Below are positions 25,831 to 36,164 of a DNA stretch of 64,000 nucleotides, piece by piece. Source of the DNA: Desmonostoc muscorum LEGE 12446 (lineage in GTDB: Bacteria > Cyanobacteriota > Cyanobacteriia > Cyanobacteriales > Nostocaceae). The stretch lies in contig NZ_JADEXS020000001.1 in NCBI RefSeq assembly GCF_015207005.2, positions 930,001 to 994,000 of the forward strand. The letters are read 5' to 3'. A model generated the notes under the pieces. The model had not been told where the DNA came from, ran no database searches, and saw nothing but the letters and a program-made list of their open reading frames with translations. The stretch's first letter is position 1. Every line of letters begins with the position of its first letter. A program made the position numbers and the translations under genes.

Positions 25831-28356
25831 TTACACCTTAGATTCCGGAAATTCTTGATTATGATCTAATTTGGCTATTCCTCCAAAAACAATTAGCCAA
25901 ACTACTACTACAGCCCAGTGAATTACAACTATCACCCACAAAGATCCTGTTAGGATATATCCAACAGTACAGATAATTCCTAACAAGGAAGCTAAAGCCA
26001 GAAAAACACGATTAATAAATGTGGGATATCCAGCCTTAAAAAAAGTTTTAGCATTGAATGGATGATACAAAATAAATAACAATAAACTTACTATTGCCCA
26101 GAAACTCCATTCTACCAAATTAGGATTTTCGCTAGGATGAGGAAGCAAAAAAACGCGAAAAAAAAGTTCTTCAACCAAGGCAGGCGCAAATAAACAACGC
26201 AATATTAACAAGCATTGATTAATCCAATTTGCAGTCCAAATTTCTATATGTAAAAATTCAGATTTTAAACCATAAGGTATGGCAATAATACTATAAATTA
26301 TTAACAGTGCAACAATAACTGACCAATCTTGTGGTGTAGGAACTGCTAATGAGGCTAAAAGGCGATTTAAAAGAGTTGAAAACGGTGAAATATCGGTCAA
26401 GGGAATTTTAATTTGCCCTAAAAATACGGTTGGTGTAATAGGTGTAATATCAGCTTGCCAACCACCGATTTGATTGGTTCGCAATACTTGGATAATTGCA
26501 CCATGTTTTAAAAATATTGTGGCGAGATCGTCATGTGCTTGTCTTGGCATTATTGTTCGCCACGTTGTCAAACCAGCCCAAACACTACTATCTTGAAATG
26601 GTTTCGTTGTCTTGTCTATTCCCGTACCTGTTAGTCTACCTGCTTGACTCTGCCAATCAGCACGAACTATCCCTAAGGGTGCTAATTGTTGTTCTAAAGA
26701 TTGGGCTAATTCAACTAGCTGCTGAAAGCGTAATGCTTGTGGGTGATTAGAGTTTGCCTTTAACCAAGTCTGAATTTGATGAGTTGTAGAAACTTGGTTT
26801 TTAATTGCTAGTATCGCAGCATAAAGTGCTTGGCTTGAGTCTTGTATGCATGAAGTAGAAGGTGATACCATTGCACCACCAGTACCATCGCCAACCCGAT
26901 AACGTGCCATTGTTACTTGTAATTCTTGCTGGAATTGCTCTAAAGGTGAAAGTTTAATACCATCAAAATTATAATCCTGCGTTATGGGATCGAATTTGAT
27001 CAGAATATCTGATACGGGACGTGTTGCCAGCCAGCCACGTTGTAAATTACCCATATAATCAGCCCATGTATGCGTTCCGGCAATAATTCCATCCGGGTTA
27101 TGGGCATAAATTTGATGGTATTTAATCTCGAAGCGTAATTCATTAGTAAATTCGTCGCGGATAACTTCTGCGATTCCAAAAGCAAAATGTCCGGTGATCG
27201 TATAAGGTATTCCAAGTGCTTCAGCTTTACGTCCGCCAATTCCACCGAAGAGGTGCAGTACGATCGCTTTATCGCCTTGTTGCCATATAGATTGATTGGG
27301 TGAATTTCCAGGTTTTAACAATACAGTATTAAATTTATCTTTATTTGCTTCAGTATTTCGCCAATTTGCCTCTTGGATGTAACTTATCCCTAATTCTTCA
27401 CCAGTAATGATTTGACGGGGGTGAATTTGAAAAAGAGAACGAGGTGCGATCGCACCTACTGTAAATATACCCTTTGCATCTTTAGCGCCGTAAATATACC
27501 ACCCATCTTTACCCGCAGGTGATTTTTCAATTTCTTGCACGCTTGAAGGAGCAAAATTTCGGGTATCCGTTACTTGTTGGGGAATGCGAATAGTTTCTTG
27601 AAGACCATCAAACTTATTTGAATTAGGGTTATAATGTTGTACAAAAAAATAATCGCTGTTCTGCTTTTGTTGAGAACCTAAAATATTTTTATTGATAGAT
27701 TTAATCGGGTTAATTATTTTTACCAACCCATAAAACCTACCAGTTACCAAAACAGGTTCATGCTCAATTTGCAAAATATTTGTTTTTCCACTTGTAGCAA
27801 TATTTGTAGTTGAATCTAAAGCCACAATTGCCTCATCATCAGGATTTGCACCAGCTAAAGAACGTAAAACCCCTACCTGACGAACCCCATTGAGTCGAAA
27901 AGGATGAATGTTCCCTTGTTTTTCACTTTTAATCACTTCTGAAGTGAAATTTATATCTCGCGTTACAGCTTGAACGTAAGCCAGCAAATCTTTCTTATTT
28001 TTCCACTCCAAACGCACAATATTTCCTACCAAATTTTGTGCTGTAGGTGGTGCATGTTGCACTTTCATCCATACCCAATCCAACCCATCTTGTAGTTCCT
28101 GTTTTGTTGGTAAAATTAATCTTCCTACCCAGTCAGCAATAGGTTTATAAACGTTTGCAGATGGAATTTGGGCAACAGGATAAAAACCAGATTGATTAAA
28201 ATCTTGTCGAATATGTATGGCGTAATTGCTTTCTTGTTTTACTATCTGAGGTTGTTTTGGTGAGAGTTGCCACACAGCAATTACTGTGATTAATACTAGC
28301 AGTGAAAATATGGTAAATCTTAGCCTGGCTTTTCGACTCAATCTACTCCAAATCAT
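25831..28356 (-). CDS. Large CPBP-family membrane protease with long N-terminal domain
   Basis: An 841-residue protein from ATG 28356 (MIWSRLSRKARLRF). One helix near the N-terminus anchors a ~600-residue soluble region that I do not recognise, containing HTWADYMGNLQRGW and SPSTSCIQDSSQALYAAI. The C-terminal ~220 residues form several helices with the CPBP (Abi/CAAX-protease) motifs: EELFFRVFLLP (EExxxR), LYHPFNAKTF and a third His in VVIHWAVVVV. In the family these form a glutamate intramembrane protease. A TTG-started extension by four residues exists. It is followed by a second, short CPBP gene on the same strand (78 bp apart). Confidence 0.85.
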   Translation of the reverse strand: MIWSRLSRKARLRFTIFSLLVLITVIAVWQLSPKQPQIVKQESNYAIHIRQDFNQSGFYPVAQIPSANVYKPIADWVGRLILPTKQELQDGLDWVWMKVQHAPPTAQNLVGNIVRLEWKNKKDLLAYVQAVTRDINFTSEVIKSEKQGNIHPFRLNGVRQVGVLRSLAGANPDDEAIVALDSTTNIATSGKTNILQIEHEPVLVTGRFYGLVKIINPIKSINKNILGSQQKQNSDYFFVQHYNPNSNKFDGLQETIRIPQQVTDTRNFAPSSVQEIEKSPAGKDGWYIYGAKDAKGIFTVGAIAPRSLFQIHPRQIITGEELGISYIQEANWRNTEANKDKFNTVLLKPGNSPNQSIWQQGDKAIVLHLFGGIGGRKAEALGIPYTITGHFAFGIAEVIRDEFTNELRFEIKYHQIYAHNPDGIIAGTHTWADYMGNLQRGWLATRPVSDILIKFDPITQDYNFDGIKLSPLEQFQQELQVTMARYRVGDGTGGAMVSPSTSCIQDSSQALYAAILAIKNQVSTTHQIQTWLKANSNHPQALRFQQLVELAQSLEQQLAPLGIVRADWQSQAGRLTGTGIDKTTKPFQDSSVWAGLTTWRTIMPRQAHDDLATIFLKHGAIIQVLRTNQIGGWQADITPITPTVFLGQIKIPLTDISPFSTLLNRLLASLAVPTPQDWSVIVALLIIYSIIAIPYGLKSEFLHIEIWTANWINQCLLILRCLFAPALVEELFFRVFLLPHPSENPNLVEWSFWAIVSLLLFILYHPFNAKTFFKAGYPTFINRVFLALASLLGIICTVGYILTGSLWVIVVIHWAVVVVWLIVFGGIAKLDHNQEFPESKV

Positions 28357-28446
28357 ATATATCAACAAGTTTTAGTTGCTGCTTGGTAAGCGTCTTCAAA
28401 AGCTCGGATTAATTTATTCTTTGGAAGTGGCTTAATTTAGAATGTC

Positions 28447-29043
28447 TTATTTTTTATTTCTCGACAATTGCCACATTTTCCACATATAGCTAGAAATCAA
28501 ATTTGTGATAATATGAGCAGCGATGGGCACTAATAAGTTGCCAGTCAGCAAGGCGCTATATCCTAATATCATCCCGACAATGGTTGCCCAAACTACATAA
28601 GGCCATTGTTGAGAGCCGCTCAGATGCAAGATGCCAAAGCAAAGACTAGATACAATAACAGCCACATGATCTAAACCTAAAGCTGGCAGCATTACGCCCC
28701 GAAATAACAATTCTTCACTTAAACCCGGTAACAACCCCAACCAAATTAAGTCCGGTAAGGCTAAGGGCTTCAACACCACTTCTAGATAAAAATCTGCACT
28801 TTTACGGTAGGAACTCCAAAGGCGATAAGTTAAGCCACTTAACGCGGTGATGACAAATCCTAGCCCTACACCTAAGAGCAAATCCCTTTCGTCCAACTTC
28901 CAGGAAAATAGGGAAAAGTTGCCAAAGTGCAACGACAGTTTGGCGACTACCAGCAAAATGATTGCAGTCGCTCCCATCGCCCCAAGTACTTGGATGCGCG
29001 TCAGATATGGAATTTCTGGTTCTTGCTTTTGTTGTTCAATCAC
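28447..29043 (-). CDS. CPBP-family intramembrane protease
   Basis: A 198-residue membrane protein with about five helices and the CPBP motifs PGLSEELLFRGVMLP (EExxxR), FGILHLSG and AHIITNL, so it is probably an active Glu-type intramembrane protease. The start is GTG 29043 (MIEQQKQEPEI). It lies upstream of the large CPBP gene in the same orientation, so the two could be co-transcribed. Cyanobacterial homologues are uncharacterised. Confidence 0.88.
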   Translation of the reverse strand: MIEQQKQEPEIPYLTRIQVLGAMGATAIILLVVAKLSLHFGNFSLFSWKLDERDLLLGVGLGFVITALSGLTYRLWSSYRKSADFYLEVVLKPLALPDLIWLGLLPGLSEELLFRGVMLPALGLDHVAVIVSSLCFGILHLSGSQQWPYVVWATIVGMILGYSALLTGNLLVPIAAHIITNLISSYMWKMWQLSRNKK

Positions 29044-29053
29044 GGGTTTTTTA

Positions 29054-29154
29054 GGAATGGGGAGTGGGGAGTGGGGAGTGGGGAGTGGGGAGTGGGGGAG
29101 ATGAGGGAGGTGGGGGAGGTGGGGGAGATGAGGGAGGTGGGGGAGATGGGGGAG
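29054..29154. repeat. Short tandem repeats (GGGGAGT, GGGAGATGA/GGGGGAGGT)
   Basis: Five heptamers GGGGAGT followed by nonamers GGGGGAGAT/GAGGGAGGT. It lies between the short CPBP gene and the DUF3326 gene. Confidence 0.9.
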
Positions 29155-29191
29155 AAATAACTCCTAACTCTTAACTTTTAACTTATAACTC

Positions 29192-30259
29192 CTAATGACT
29201 AATGACTACTGGCTGCAAAGACGATAATTTGGGACAAAGAGCAGAGGGATTGATGCCTGCTTTATGCGCCACCAATACACCCACTGCCTCTAAATATGAG
29301 TTTACCTGTATAGATTTGATCCCCAACGGTTGGGGAGGAACTTTTATAACAGTTTTATTTTCTTCTACTGTAATTATTTGGCATCGTGTTTGGCTTAAAC
29401 TCAGTAAGGCGCTACTACCACAGGCATTTGCAGGTACGATCGCAGCATCCACTTGATTAGCCCAAATATCTTCTTGTTCTAATGCTATCGCTTTTGTCTC
29501 TACTATAAATTGTGGGGCACGACTCAAGCCCACGAGGACACACGGTAAAAATGTGTAACCCAATTCCTCCGCAGCGGAACGAGGTGATAAGTCTGGTTGT
29601 GGGGGGGCGCTGGCTAGAGCAGGTGAATGGGCACAAGGAATTTGAAAGGTTCGCACTAGCAAGTGACTAATTACGGCTTCTGCACCGGCTAGGGAATCAA
29701 CTCCTTCACCGTGGCGGTATTTCTGTAGTGCCTCCTCATCCATATCATCGGGGAAACGGGCGACAACTGCGATCGCTTCTGCCCCAGCTTTTTTAATCAG
29801 GATTTCCGCTGCCCTCAATAAGCTATCGGGGTTACCAATTGTCCCCCAACTTGCACCCGATTTGGTACTCCGTAATTCTACATTTAATGGTGCATCAGTG
29901 ATGACATAATCTGTTAAAGTCAATCCCAGGGTAGCTCTCGCTGCGTCCGCTGCTTGCAGATGTCTTAGCCGTAACTCTGGCTCAATACCTTGGTCTAAAA
30001 GCAAACCTATCTTGTTATTTCGGACTGGGCGCAAACCCCAGCATCCAGCGGCAAATTTGTCAATTCCGAAACCTTCAACGTAGAAAGCATTGGGGAGATT
30101 CCAGTATAAACTTGCGCCATTGAGGACATTGGGGTGAGTAATCAGGCGATCGCAAACCTGTGCTATAACTTTAGCGACAGGCAACGCATCTCCAGCGTAA
30201 CCCCCAATGGCAGCCCCAACGCCAGTTGGTACAATTAAAATAGCAGTGTATGGATGCAT
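29192..30259 (-). CDS. DUF3326 family protein
   Basis: A 355-residue protein of the DUF3326 family, conserved in cyanobacteria and plants. Recognisable segments are AILIVPTGVGAAIGGYAGDA at the start, GASLYWNLPNAFYVEGFGID, VVARFPDD, and the C-terminal VPANACGSSALLSL. No catalytic role is known. It starts at ATG 30259 (MHPYTAIL). An STRR array separates it from the gene at 30389 upstream. Confidence 0.88.
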   Translation of the reverse strand: MHPYTAILIVPTGVGAAIGGYAGDALPVAKVIAQVCDRLITHPNVLNGASLYWNLPNAFYVEGFGIDKFAAGCWGLRPVRNNKIGLLLDQGIEPELRLRHLQAADAARATLGLTLTDYVITDAPLNVELRSTKSGASWGTIGNPDSLLRAAEILIKKAGAEAIAVVARFPDDMDEEALQKYRHGEGVDSLAGAEAVISHLLVRTFQIPCAHSPALASAPPQPDLSPRSAAEELGYTFLPCVLVGLSRAPQFIVETKAIALEQEDIWANQVDAAIVPANACGSSALLSLSQTRCQIITVEENKTVIKVPPQPLGIKSIQVNSYLEAVGVLVAHKAGINPSALCPKLSSLQPVVISH

Positions 30260-30325
30260 ATTGAGTGCTGAGTGAGGAGTTAAGAGTTAGGATTTTGGAG
30301 TTAAGAGTTAGGAGTTAGGAGTTAT

Positions 30326-30390
30326 TCTCACTCCCTCATCTCCCTCATCTCCCTCATCTCCCCACTCCCTACTCCCCACTCCCCATTCCT
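30326..30390. repeat. Short tandem repeats (CTCCCTCAT, CCCCACT)
   Basis: Array just downstream of the small ORF at 30389-30565 and upstream of the DUF3326 gene; GAGTTAAGAGTTAGG repeats flank it at 30280-30325. Confidence 0.8.
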
Positions 30391-30565
30391 AACTCTTAGT
30401 CGTGACAACGGCTTCAACTGTAGCCTTTTGCTGGGCAACGTCCACAGAGGTAACCGCCCAACGGAGGGGTTCGCCTTGTTTCTTCAACTCTGTTTCAATT
30501 GTTTTGAGTAACTCTGCCGGAGTTTCTTGTAAATCAATTTCTGCGGTAATAAAATGAGTTGTCAT
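30389..30565 (-). CDS. Small conserved cyanobacterial protein
   Basis: A 58-residue protein starting at ATG 30565 (MTTHFITAEIDLQETPAEL), with AGGA about 9 nt upstream; the in-frame extension to 30619 has no ribosome site. It is predicted to be alpha/beta (LLKTIETELKKQGEPLRWAV then a strand). I do not recognise a domain. It lies 140 bp downstream of the ferredoxin gene in the same orientation. Confidence 0.7.
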   Translation of the reverse strand: MTTHFITAEIDLQETPAELLKTIETELKKQGEPLRWAVTSVDVAQQKATVEAVVTTKS

Positions 30566-30707
30566 CTGGGGATATCCTGTTGATTTGTAGTTTCTAGAAT
30601 AGCTGATATCAGTTACCATAAAATGCTTATGTTATTTATCAGTTATTCAGTTATCAATAATCAAGCCCTATACTGATAACTGTTCACTGATAATTGTTCA
30701 CTGATTA

Positions 30708-31025
30708 TTAGTCTTTACCAAATTGCAACTGATAAAGTGCGTCTTCTTTTCCAGTCTCAATTTTCAAATCAGAAAGGGGTTTGGCAACACAAAGCAATAC
30801 ATAACCTTGTTTTTGTAAATGTGGACTAACGCCCATGCCATCAGTTTGATCTACAGTTCCCTCGCTGATTTGACCGGCACAAGTTGTGCAAACGCCTGCA
30901 TGACAAGAGCTTGGCAAATCTAAACCAGCGGCATCGGCAACTGATAAGATGGTTTCATCTTCAGGGACTTGCAAAGTATGAATTTGACCTTGGTGATGAA
31001 TTTCTACGGTGTAAGTTTTGGGCAT
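30708..31025 (-). CDS. Plant-type [2Fe-2S] ferredoxin
   Basis: A 105-residue ferredoxin from ATG 31025 (MPKTYTVEIHHQG). The cluster ligands are the expected CxxxxCxxC in SCHAGVCTTCAG plus a fourth Cys in YVLLCVAKP. It carries electrons in the cytoplasm. The C-terminus (ETGKEDALYQLQFGK) is longer than PetF, as in FdxC-like or divergent ferredoxins of cyanobacteria. An upstream in-frame start seven codons earlier is less likely. Confidence 0.93.
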   Translation of the reverse strand: MPKTYTVEIHHQGQIHTLQVPEDETILSVADAAGLDLPSSCHAGVCTTCAGQISEGTVDQTDGMGVSPHLQKQGYVLLCVAKPLSDLKIETGKEDALYQLQFGKD

Positions 31026-31489
31026 ATACAAAAAAGCGTCAAGCAACGGACAAAAAATTTATCTTATCTGATTGAGAGGCGTAGCACCAAATCAAGAAAG
31101 ATGAAAAGAGAATTATTTTCAAACAGCTAGATCGTGAAAAATAGCTATACAGTAATAATTATAAGTCCTTGCCAGACAAATAAAACTTAAAGTCAGGAGA
31201 CTCACTTGCTTGAGTAGTGCCCAGTACCGAGTTCTGAGTCGTGACTTTCAACTTATGACTCAAGTGGCTGGCTCTGGGACAGTTATCCTAGAATGCTGAG
31301 TACAGACTGATGTTTCTTCACTTGGCAGTGCCAGTTGCTGCAAGTCCGTAGAGCCGCCCCGCACTGGCTCCTTAGCACTGGGCACTCAACACTTTTTTGG
31401 TAAAGACTTGTGAGGTTGAATGTTCCTGAAAAGTGGGAAGTGACGAGAAACACTTAAAACAATGTTTGGCTGAATATTTGGAGTGTAGA
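31026..31489. other. Spacer between ferredoxin and acnB
   Basis: About 460 bp. It is not obviously repetitive apart from a GAGTACTGAG/GCCCAGTACC-type dispersed repeat around 31215-31300 and 31340-31390. Two divergent promoters should lie here; none is assigned with confidence. Confidence 0.4.
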
Positions 31490-34120
31490 ATGCTGGAATT
31501 ATATCGTAAACATGTAGTTGAAAGAGCAGCGCTAGGAATTCCCCCCTTACCGTTAGATGCAAAGCAAACATCTGAATTGTGCGAATTACTGAAAAATCCG
31601 CCCAAAGGTGAAGAAGATACATTATTGCATTTATTGAGCGATCGCGTCCCCCCCGGTGTCGATGCAGCAGCCTATGTAAAAGCTGGATTTCTGACAGCCA
31701 TTGCCAAAGAAGAAGTTACCAGTCCTTTAATTTCCCCCATACAAGCGGTGCAATTGCTGGGAACAATGGTAGGCGGCTATAATGTGCCAGCTTTAATTGA
31801 TTTGCTGCAAGTGCCCACTGTCTCTTTATCAGACTCTTCCGAAACACCTCTAGTGATGGGAGGACAAGGCAAGGAACCCATTGCAGCTTACGCCGCCAAC
31901 GCCTTAAGTAAAATCCTCTTGGTGTACGATGCTTTCCATGATGTTTTGGAGTTATCGAAAACTAATCCTTTTGCCAAGCGAGTAGTTGACTCTTGGGCTG
32001 AAGCTGAGTGGTTTAGCATTCGCCCCACTGTACCAGAAGCGATTACTGTTACTGTTTTTAAAGTTCCTGGCGAAACCAACACCGATGACTTATCCCCCGC
32101 CCAAAGCGCCACAACTCGCCCGGATATTCCCTTACACGCCTTAGTAATGCTAGAGTCACGGCAACCGGGAAGTTTACAAACCATTGCCGAACTGAAAAAG
32201 CAAGGACATCCTGTGGCTTACGTGGGAGATGTGGTTGGTACAGGTTCCTCCCGGAAATCTGCTATTAATTCGGTGTTGTGGCACATGGGAAATGATATAC
32301 CTTTTGTGCCAAACAAACGCGCTGGGGGTTATGTTTTAGGTGGTGCGATCGCGCCAATTTTCTTTAACACAGCTGAAGATGCCGGTGCTTTGCCTATTCA
32401 GTGCGATGTCACCAAACTAGAAACCGGCATGGTAATTACCATCCATCCCTACAAAGGTGAAATCACCAACGAAGCCGGCGAAGTAATTTCCACCTTCAGC
32501 CTCAAACCAGACACCATCCTTGATGAAGTCCGCGCAGGTGGACGCATCCCCCTACTTATCGGGCGTACCCTCACCGATAAAACCCGCCTTGCACTCGGTT
32601 TAGAACCCAGCACCCTCTTTATCCGTCCCCAACAACCCAGTGATACAGGCAAAGGCTACACCTTAGCGCAAAAAATGGTGGGTAAAGCTTGCGGATTAAC
32701 TGGTGTCCGCCCCGGTACATCTTGCGAACCCATCATGACCACCGTTGGTTCCCAGGATACCACAGGCCCCATGACCCGCGACGAATTGAAAGAACTCGCT
32801 TGTCTGGGTTTCAGTGCAGACTTAGTAATGCAGAGTTTCTGTCACACAGTAGCTTATCCCAAACCAGTAGACATTAAAACCCACCACGACCTCCCCGACT
32901 TCTTTGCCCAACGTGGCGGTGTCGCCTTGCGTCCCGGCGATGGTATCATCCACTCTTGGTTAAACCGGATGCTGCTACCCGACACCGTAGGAACTGGCGG
33001 CGACTCCCACACCCGCTTTCCCTTAGGAATTTCCTTCCCCGCCGGTTCTGGGTTAGTAGCCTTTGCTGGGGCTTTGGGCGTCATGCCTTTGGATATGCCA
33101 GAGTCAGTGCTGGTAAGATTCAAAGGTGAATTACAACCCGGTGTCACCCTGCGGGATATCGTTAACGCCATTCCCTACGTCGCAATTCAAAAAGGTTTGC
33201 TAACAGTCGAGAAGCAAAACAAGAAAAATGTCTTCTCCGGGCGAATTTTAGAAATTGAAGGTTTGCCAGATTTGAAAGTTGAACAAGCCTTTGAACTCGC
33301 CGACGCCACCGCCGAACGTTCTTGTGCAGGTTCTACCATTAAGCTGAGTGTAGAGACAATTTCGGAATATCTGCGTTCTAATGTAGCACTTTTGAAAAAC
33401 TTGATTGCACGGGGCTATCATGATGCCCGTACCATCCTGCGGCGGATTGCCAAAATGGAAGAATGGTTAGCAAATCCCGTGTTATTAGAAGCCGATGCCG
33501 ATGCTGAGTATGCTGAAATCATTGAAATTGATTTGAACGAAATCAAAGAACCAATTGTTGCGGCTCCCAATGACCCCGATAATGTTAAATTATTATCGGA
33601 AGTTGCTAATGATCCAGTGCAAGAAGTATTCCTGGGTTCATGTATGACGAATATCGGTCATTATCGAGCAACAGCGAAAGTTTTGGAAGGTGCTGGTGAA
33701 GTGAAAACCCGCCTGTGGATAGCACCACCAACCCGCATGGATGAACACCAATTAAAAGAAGAAGGAGTGTACGCCATTTTTGGGGCTGCGGGTGCGAGGA
33801 CAGAAATACCAGGATGCAGTTTGTGTATGGGAAATCAGGCGCGAGTTGCTGATGGTACAACAGTGTTTTCAACTTCTACGCGCAACTTCAATAATCGCAT
33901 GGGTAAAGATGCGCGAGTGTATCTTGGTTCAGCGGAATTAGCCGCAGTTTGTGCGCTGTTAGGACGCATTCCTACAGTGCAGGAATATTTGGATATTGTG
34001 TCGAGGAAGATTGATCCTTTTGCTGATGATTTGTATCGCTATTTGAACTTCGATCAAATCGCCGGTTTTGAGGATGAAGGAAGAGTGATTTCCAAAGAAG
34101 AACAAGCTTTGTTGGTATAG
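31490..34120 (+). CDS. acnB: Aconitate hydratase B (bifunctional 2-methylisocitrate dehydratase)
   Basis: An 876-residue TCA-cycle enzyme interconverting citrate and isocitrate. The AcnB layout is complete: N-terminal HEAT-like domain, swivel domain ([17 protein letters not shown]), then the [4Fe-4S] catalytic part with ligands in [12 protein letters not shown] and [12 protein letters not shown], and GGDSHTRFP. The true start is ATG 31490 ([20 protein letters not shown]) with GGAG upstream; an in-frame extension to 31433 is likely non-coding. Its 3' end (34101-34157) is repeated imperfectly at 36763-36819. Confidence 0.96.
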   Translation: MLELYRKHVVERAALGIPPLPLDAKQTSELCELLKNPPKGEEDTLLHLLSDRVPPGVDAAAYVKAGFLTAIAKEEVTSPLISPIQAVQLLGTMVGGYNVPALIDLLQVPTVSLSDSSETPLVMGGQGKEPIAAYAANALSKILLVYDAFHDVLELSKTNPFAKRVVDSWAEAEWFSIRPTVPEAITVTVFKVPGETNTDDLSPAQSATTRPDIPLHALVMLESRQPGSLQTIAELKKQGHPVAYVGDVVGTGSSRKSAINSVLWHMGNDIPFVPNKRAGGYVLGGAIAPIFFNTAEDAGALPIQCDVTKLETGMVITIHPYKGEITNEAGEVISTFSLKPDTILDEVRAGGRIPLLIGRTLTDKTRLALGLEPSTLFIRPQQPSDTGKGYTLAQKMVGKACGLTGVRPGTSCEPIMTTVGSQDTTGPMTRDELKELACLGFSADLVMQSFCHTVAYPKPVDIKTHHDLPDFFAQRGGVALRPGDGIIHSWLNRMLLPDTVGTGGDSHTRFPLGISFPAGSGLVAFAGALGVMPLDMPESVLVRFKGELQPGVTLRDIVNAIPYVAIQKGLLTVEKQNKKNVFSGRILEIEGLPDLKVEQAFELADATAERSCAGSTIKLSVETISEYLRSNVALLKNLIARGYHDARTILRRIAKMEEWLANPVLLEADADAEYAEIIEIDLNEIKEPIVAAPNDPDNVKLLSEVANDPVQEVFLGSCMTNIGHYRATAKVLEGAGEVKTRLWIAPPTRMDEHQLKEEGVYAIFGAAGARTEIPGCSLCMGNQARVADGTTVFSTSTRNFNNRMGKDARVYLGSAELAAVCALLGRIPTVQEYLDIVSRKIDPFADDLYRYLNFDQIAGFEDEGRVISKEEQALLV

Positions 34121-34157
34121 TTTGATTAGGGTGAGTCTTAATGGCTCACCTTCACTG
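34101..34157. repeat. acnB 3'-end direct repeat, left copy (att-like)
   Basis: The last codons of acnB and the following hairpin GGTGAG...CTCACC (34130-34150). By eye about three quarters of the positions match 36763-36819 (shared: AACAAGCT, TGTTGGTATA, ATTA, GTGAG). The two copies bracket the DUF262, HEPN and HicBA genes. Confidence 0.6.
34130..34150 (+). terminator. Possible acnB terminator hairpin
   Basis: GGTGAG TCTTAATGG CTCACC, a 6-bp stem 9 bp after the acnB stop. There is no T-run after it, so a rho-independent terminator is not certain. Confidence 0.4.
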
Positions 34158-34324
34158 CATAAGTTACATTTTATTTATGGCATTTCAAATGAGTTATGAA
34201 CTTTAGCTTATATAATTTATACCTTCAACCGCTTTAACTTAATCCAAGCGTAAAAGTATTTATATTACTCTGCGTAATACAAAAATCTCTAACCGTAAAC
34301 ATTAACACAAACAAATTGTCAAAT

Positions 34325-35419
34325 ATGGCTTCTCAATTAGAAATTACAGATGAACGTAAAGAAAACGCTGAAGCAGAAATTCGTGACAAAACAAAGCGTG
34401 TTGACTACAACACCTTAGAATATCCCATAGAAGTGATTGTTCAAAAATACTTAGATGGAAAAGATGAAGAAGAAAATGAATTATTTATTCCAGACTATCA
34501 ACGAGAAATGGCTTGGGATGAAGATAGACAATCAAAATTTATAGAATCTGTAATGTTAGGTTTACCAATCCCCTCAATTTTTGTTGCTGATATATCAGGT
34601 TCAGACGATTTAGCACGTTTAGAAATTATAGATGGAACCCAACGTATTCGTACTTTAGCTAATTTTATTAACAATGATCTAAAATTACAAAATCTTAAGA
34701 AATTGGAGAGTCTGAATGGGTTTACTTTTCGAGATTTACCGTTACCACGTCAAAGACGTTTTAATAGAACCACGATGAGAATGATTCAATTAACAGAAGA
34801 AGCAGATGAAGAAATTAGAAGGGATCTTTTTGAGAGAATCAATAGTGGTAGTGTTGAATTGAATGAAATGGAGAAACGAAGGGGATCTCAACCAGGAAAG
34901 TTTCTCGATTTAATTGAGGAATTGTCAAAAGAACAAAAATTTCGTGCTTTATGTTCTTTTACTGAAATTCAAATAAATAAAAGAGATCCGCAGGAATTTA
35001 TTCTACGCTTTTTTGCATTTCTAAATAATTATAGAAGCTACCCTGGTAAAAGTAATATTCATAAATTTTTAGATGATTATTTAAAACAAGAAAATGAATC
35101 AAAAACATTAGATATTAATGCGTCAAAAGATGAATTTAAGTCAATGTTAAATTTTGTTAAAAAATATTTTCCAGATGCTTTACATACTTATGTGAAGAGA
35201 AAGAATGACTACGAGCCTATAACTAGAATTAAGTTTGAATCCATTACAGTGGGAATTGCTCTAGCATTAAGACAAAATCAGACATTAATACCAAAATCTA
35301 CTGATTTTTTATATTCTGAAGAATTTAAAAAACTAACAAAGTCTGATGCTAGTAGTTCTCAAAATAAAGTTATTCGTCGTATTGAGTATGTTCGCGATCA
35401 GCTTTTAGGTAATTCATGA
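34325..35419 (+). CDS. DUF262-domain protein (GmrSD/ParB-like), partner of a HEPN protein
   Basis: About 364 residues from ATG 34325 (a TTG nine bases upstream is an alternative). The N-terminal DUF262 fold shows the family motifs IPDYQREMAWDEDRQSKFIE (about 55-74) and DGTQRIRTL (103-111; canonical DGQQR), then LFERINSGSVELNEMEKR. DUF262 proteins are ParB/Srx-like NTPases found in GmrSD-type restriction and other defence systems. The stop overlaps the start of the next gene by ATGA, which implies translational coupling. Low GC and Lys/Asn-rich composition differ from acnB and suggest transfer. Confidence 0.88.
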   Translation: MASQLEITDERKENAEAEIRDKTKRVDYNTLEYPIEVIVQKYLDGKDEEENELFIPDYQREMAWDEDRQSKFIESVMLGLPIPSIFVADISGSDDLARLEIIDGTQRIRTLANFINNDLKLQNLKKLESLNGFTFRDLPLPRQRRFNRTTMRMIQLTEEADEEIRRDLFERINSGSVELNEMEKRRGSQPGKFLDLIEELSKEQKFRALCSFTEIQINKRDPQEFILRFFAFLNNYRSYPGKSNIHKFLDDYLKQENESKTLDINASKDEFKSMLNFVKKYFPDALHTYVKRKNDYEPITRIKFESITVGIALALRQNQTLIPKSTDFLYSEEFKKLTKSDASSSQNKVIRRIEYVRDQLLGNS

Positions 35420-36135
35420 AAAGTATATTATTTCAAAATTTTGATGAACGCGCTCAAGAAGTTAGTAGATACTTTTTCTTTTTGAAAAACCTAGAGAAAG
35501 GTTCAATTAAGTTAAGTATGGGTAATGCTAATAATATTAAAACCAAACTAATAAATAATAATTTAGAGAAAACTCTTAAAGCAACAGGATATTTATTACT
35601 CTATAACCTAGTTGAAGCTACGATGCGTAATGCAATTGAAACAATTTTTGATGAATTAAAAAATAAAAGAGTTTCTTTCGATGAAGTCAGGGAAGAAATA
35701 AGAAAAATTATTATTAACCATGTTAGAGATAAAGATATTCAATCCACGGATGCTCTTTTATTAGGTCTCCAAAATATTTCAGTTGATATCATATCAGTTA
35801 CCTTTGATGCTCTTGCTAAGAAAGAGAATAAGAAAAGACTATTTTCAGGTAATGTGGATGCGAAAGAAATAAGAAATACAGCAAAAACTTATGGTTTTTC
35901 ATGCCAGACTAATAATATTAAAACTAGAGATGGAAGTGATTTACTAACAATTAAAACTAATAGAAATGATTTAGCACATGGTTTTAAGTCATTTGAGGAA
36001 GTTGGTAGAAATGCTACTGCTGATGAGTTATTGAAAATTCAAAAAAGAGTTATATGTTATTTAAGAGAGATATTAGAGAATATAGAGTTGTATTTATCTA
36101 ACGAAGAATATTTAAAAAATAACATTGAAAACTAA
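35416..36135 (+). CDS. HEPN-domain protein, MAE_28990/MAE_18760-like
   Basis: A 239-residue all-alpha protein. The HEPN ribonuclease signature RxxxxH is present as RNDLAH at 183-188, followed by G; a first helix (GYLLLYNLVEATMRNAIETI) carries the second conserved face. It resembles the MAE_28990/MAE_18760 group, which is known to pair with DUF262 proteins. HEPN toxins cleave RNA. It overlaps the DUF262 gene by 4 bp, so the pair is a two-gene module. Expected action: DUF262 senses or regulates and the HEPN RNase is the effector; this is inference. Confidence 0.8.
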   Translation: MKSILFQNFDERAQEVSRYFFFLKNLEKGSIKLSMGNANNIKTKLINNNLEKTLKATGYLLLYNLVEATMRNAIETIFDELKNKRVSFDEVREEIRKIIINHVRDKDIQSTDALLLGLQNISVDIISVTFDALAKKENKKRLFSGNVDAKEIRNTAKTYGFSCQTNNIKTRDGSDLLTIKTNRNDLAHGFKSFEEVGRNATADELLKIQKRVICYLREILENIELYLSNEEYLKNNIEN

Positions 36136-36164
36136 TCTATAAATCAACAAAAATATAAAGTATA

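Noticed and set aside
31372..31622. Minus-strand frames overlapping the acnB start
   Set aside because: Antisense to acnB with no family resemblance or ribosome site.
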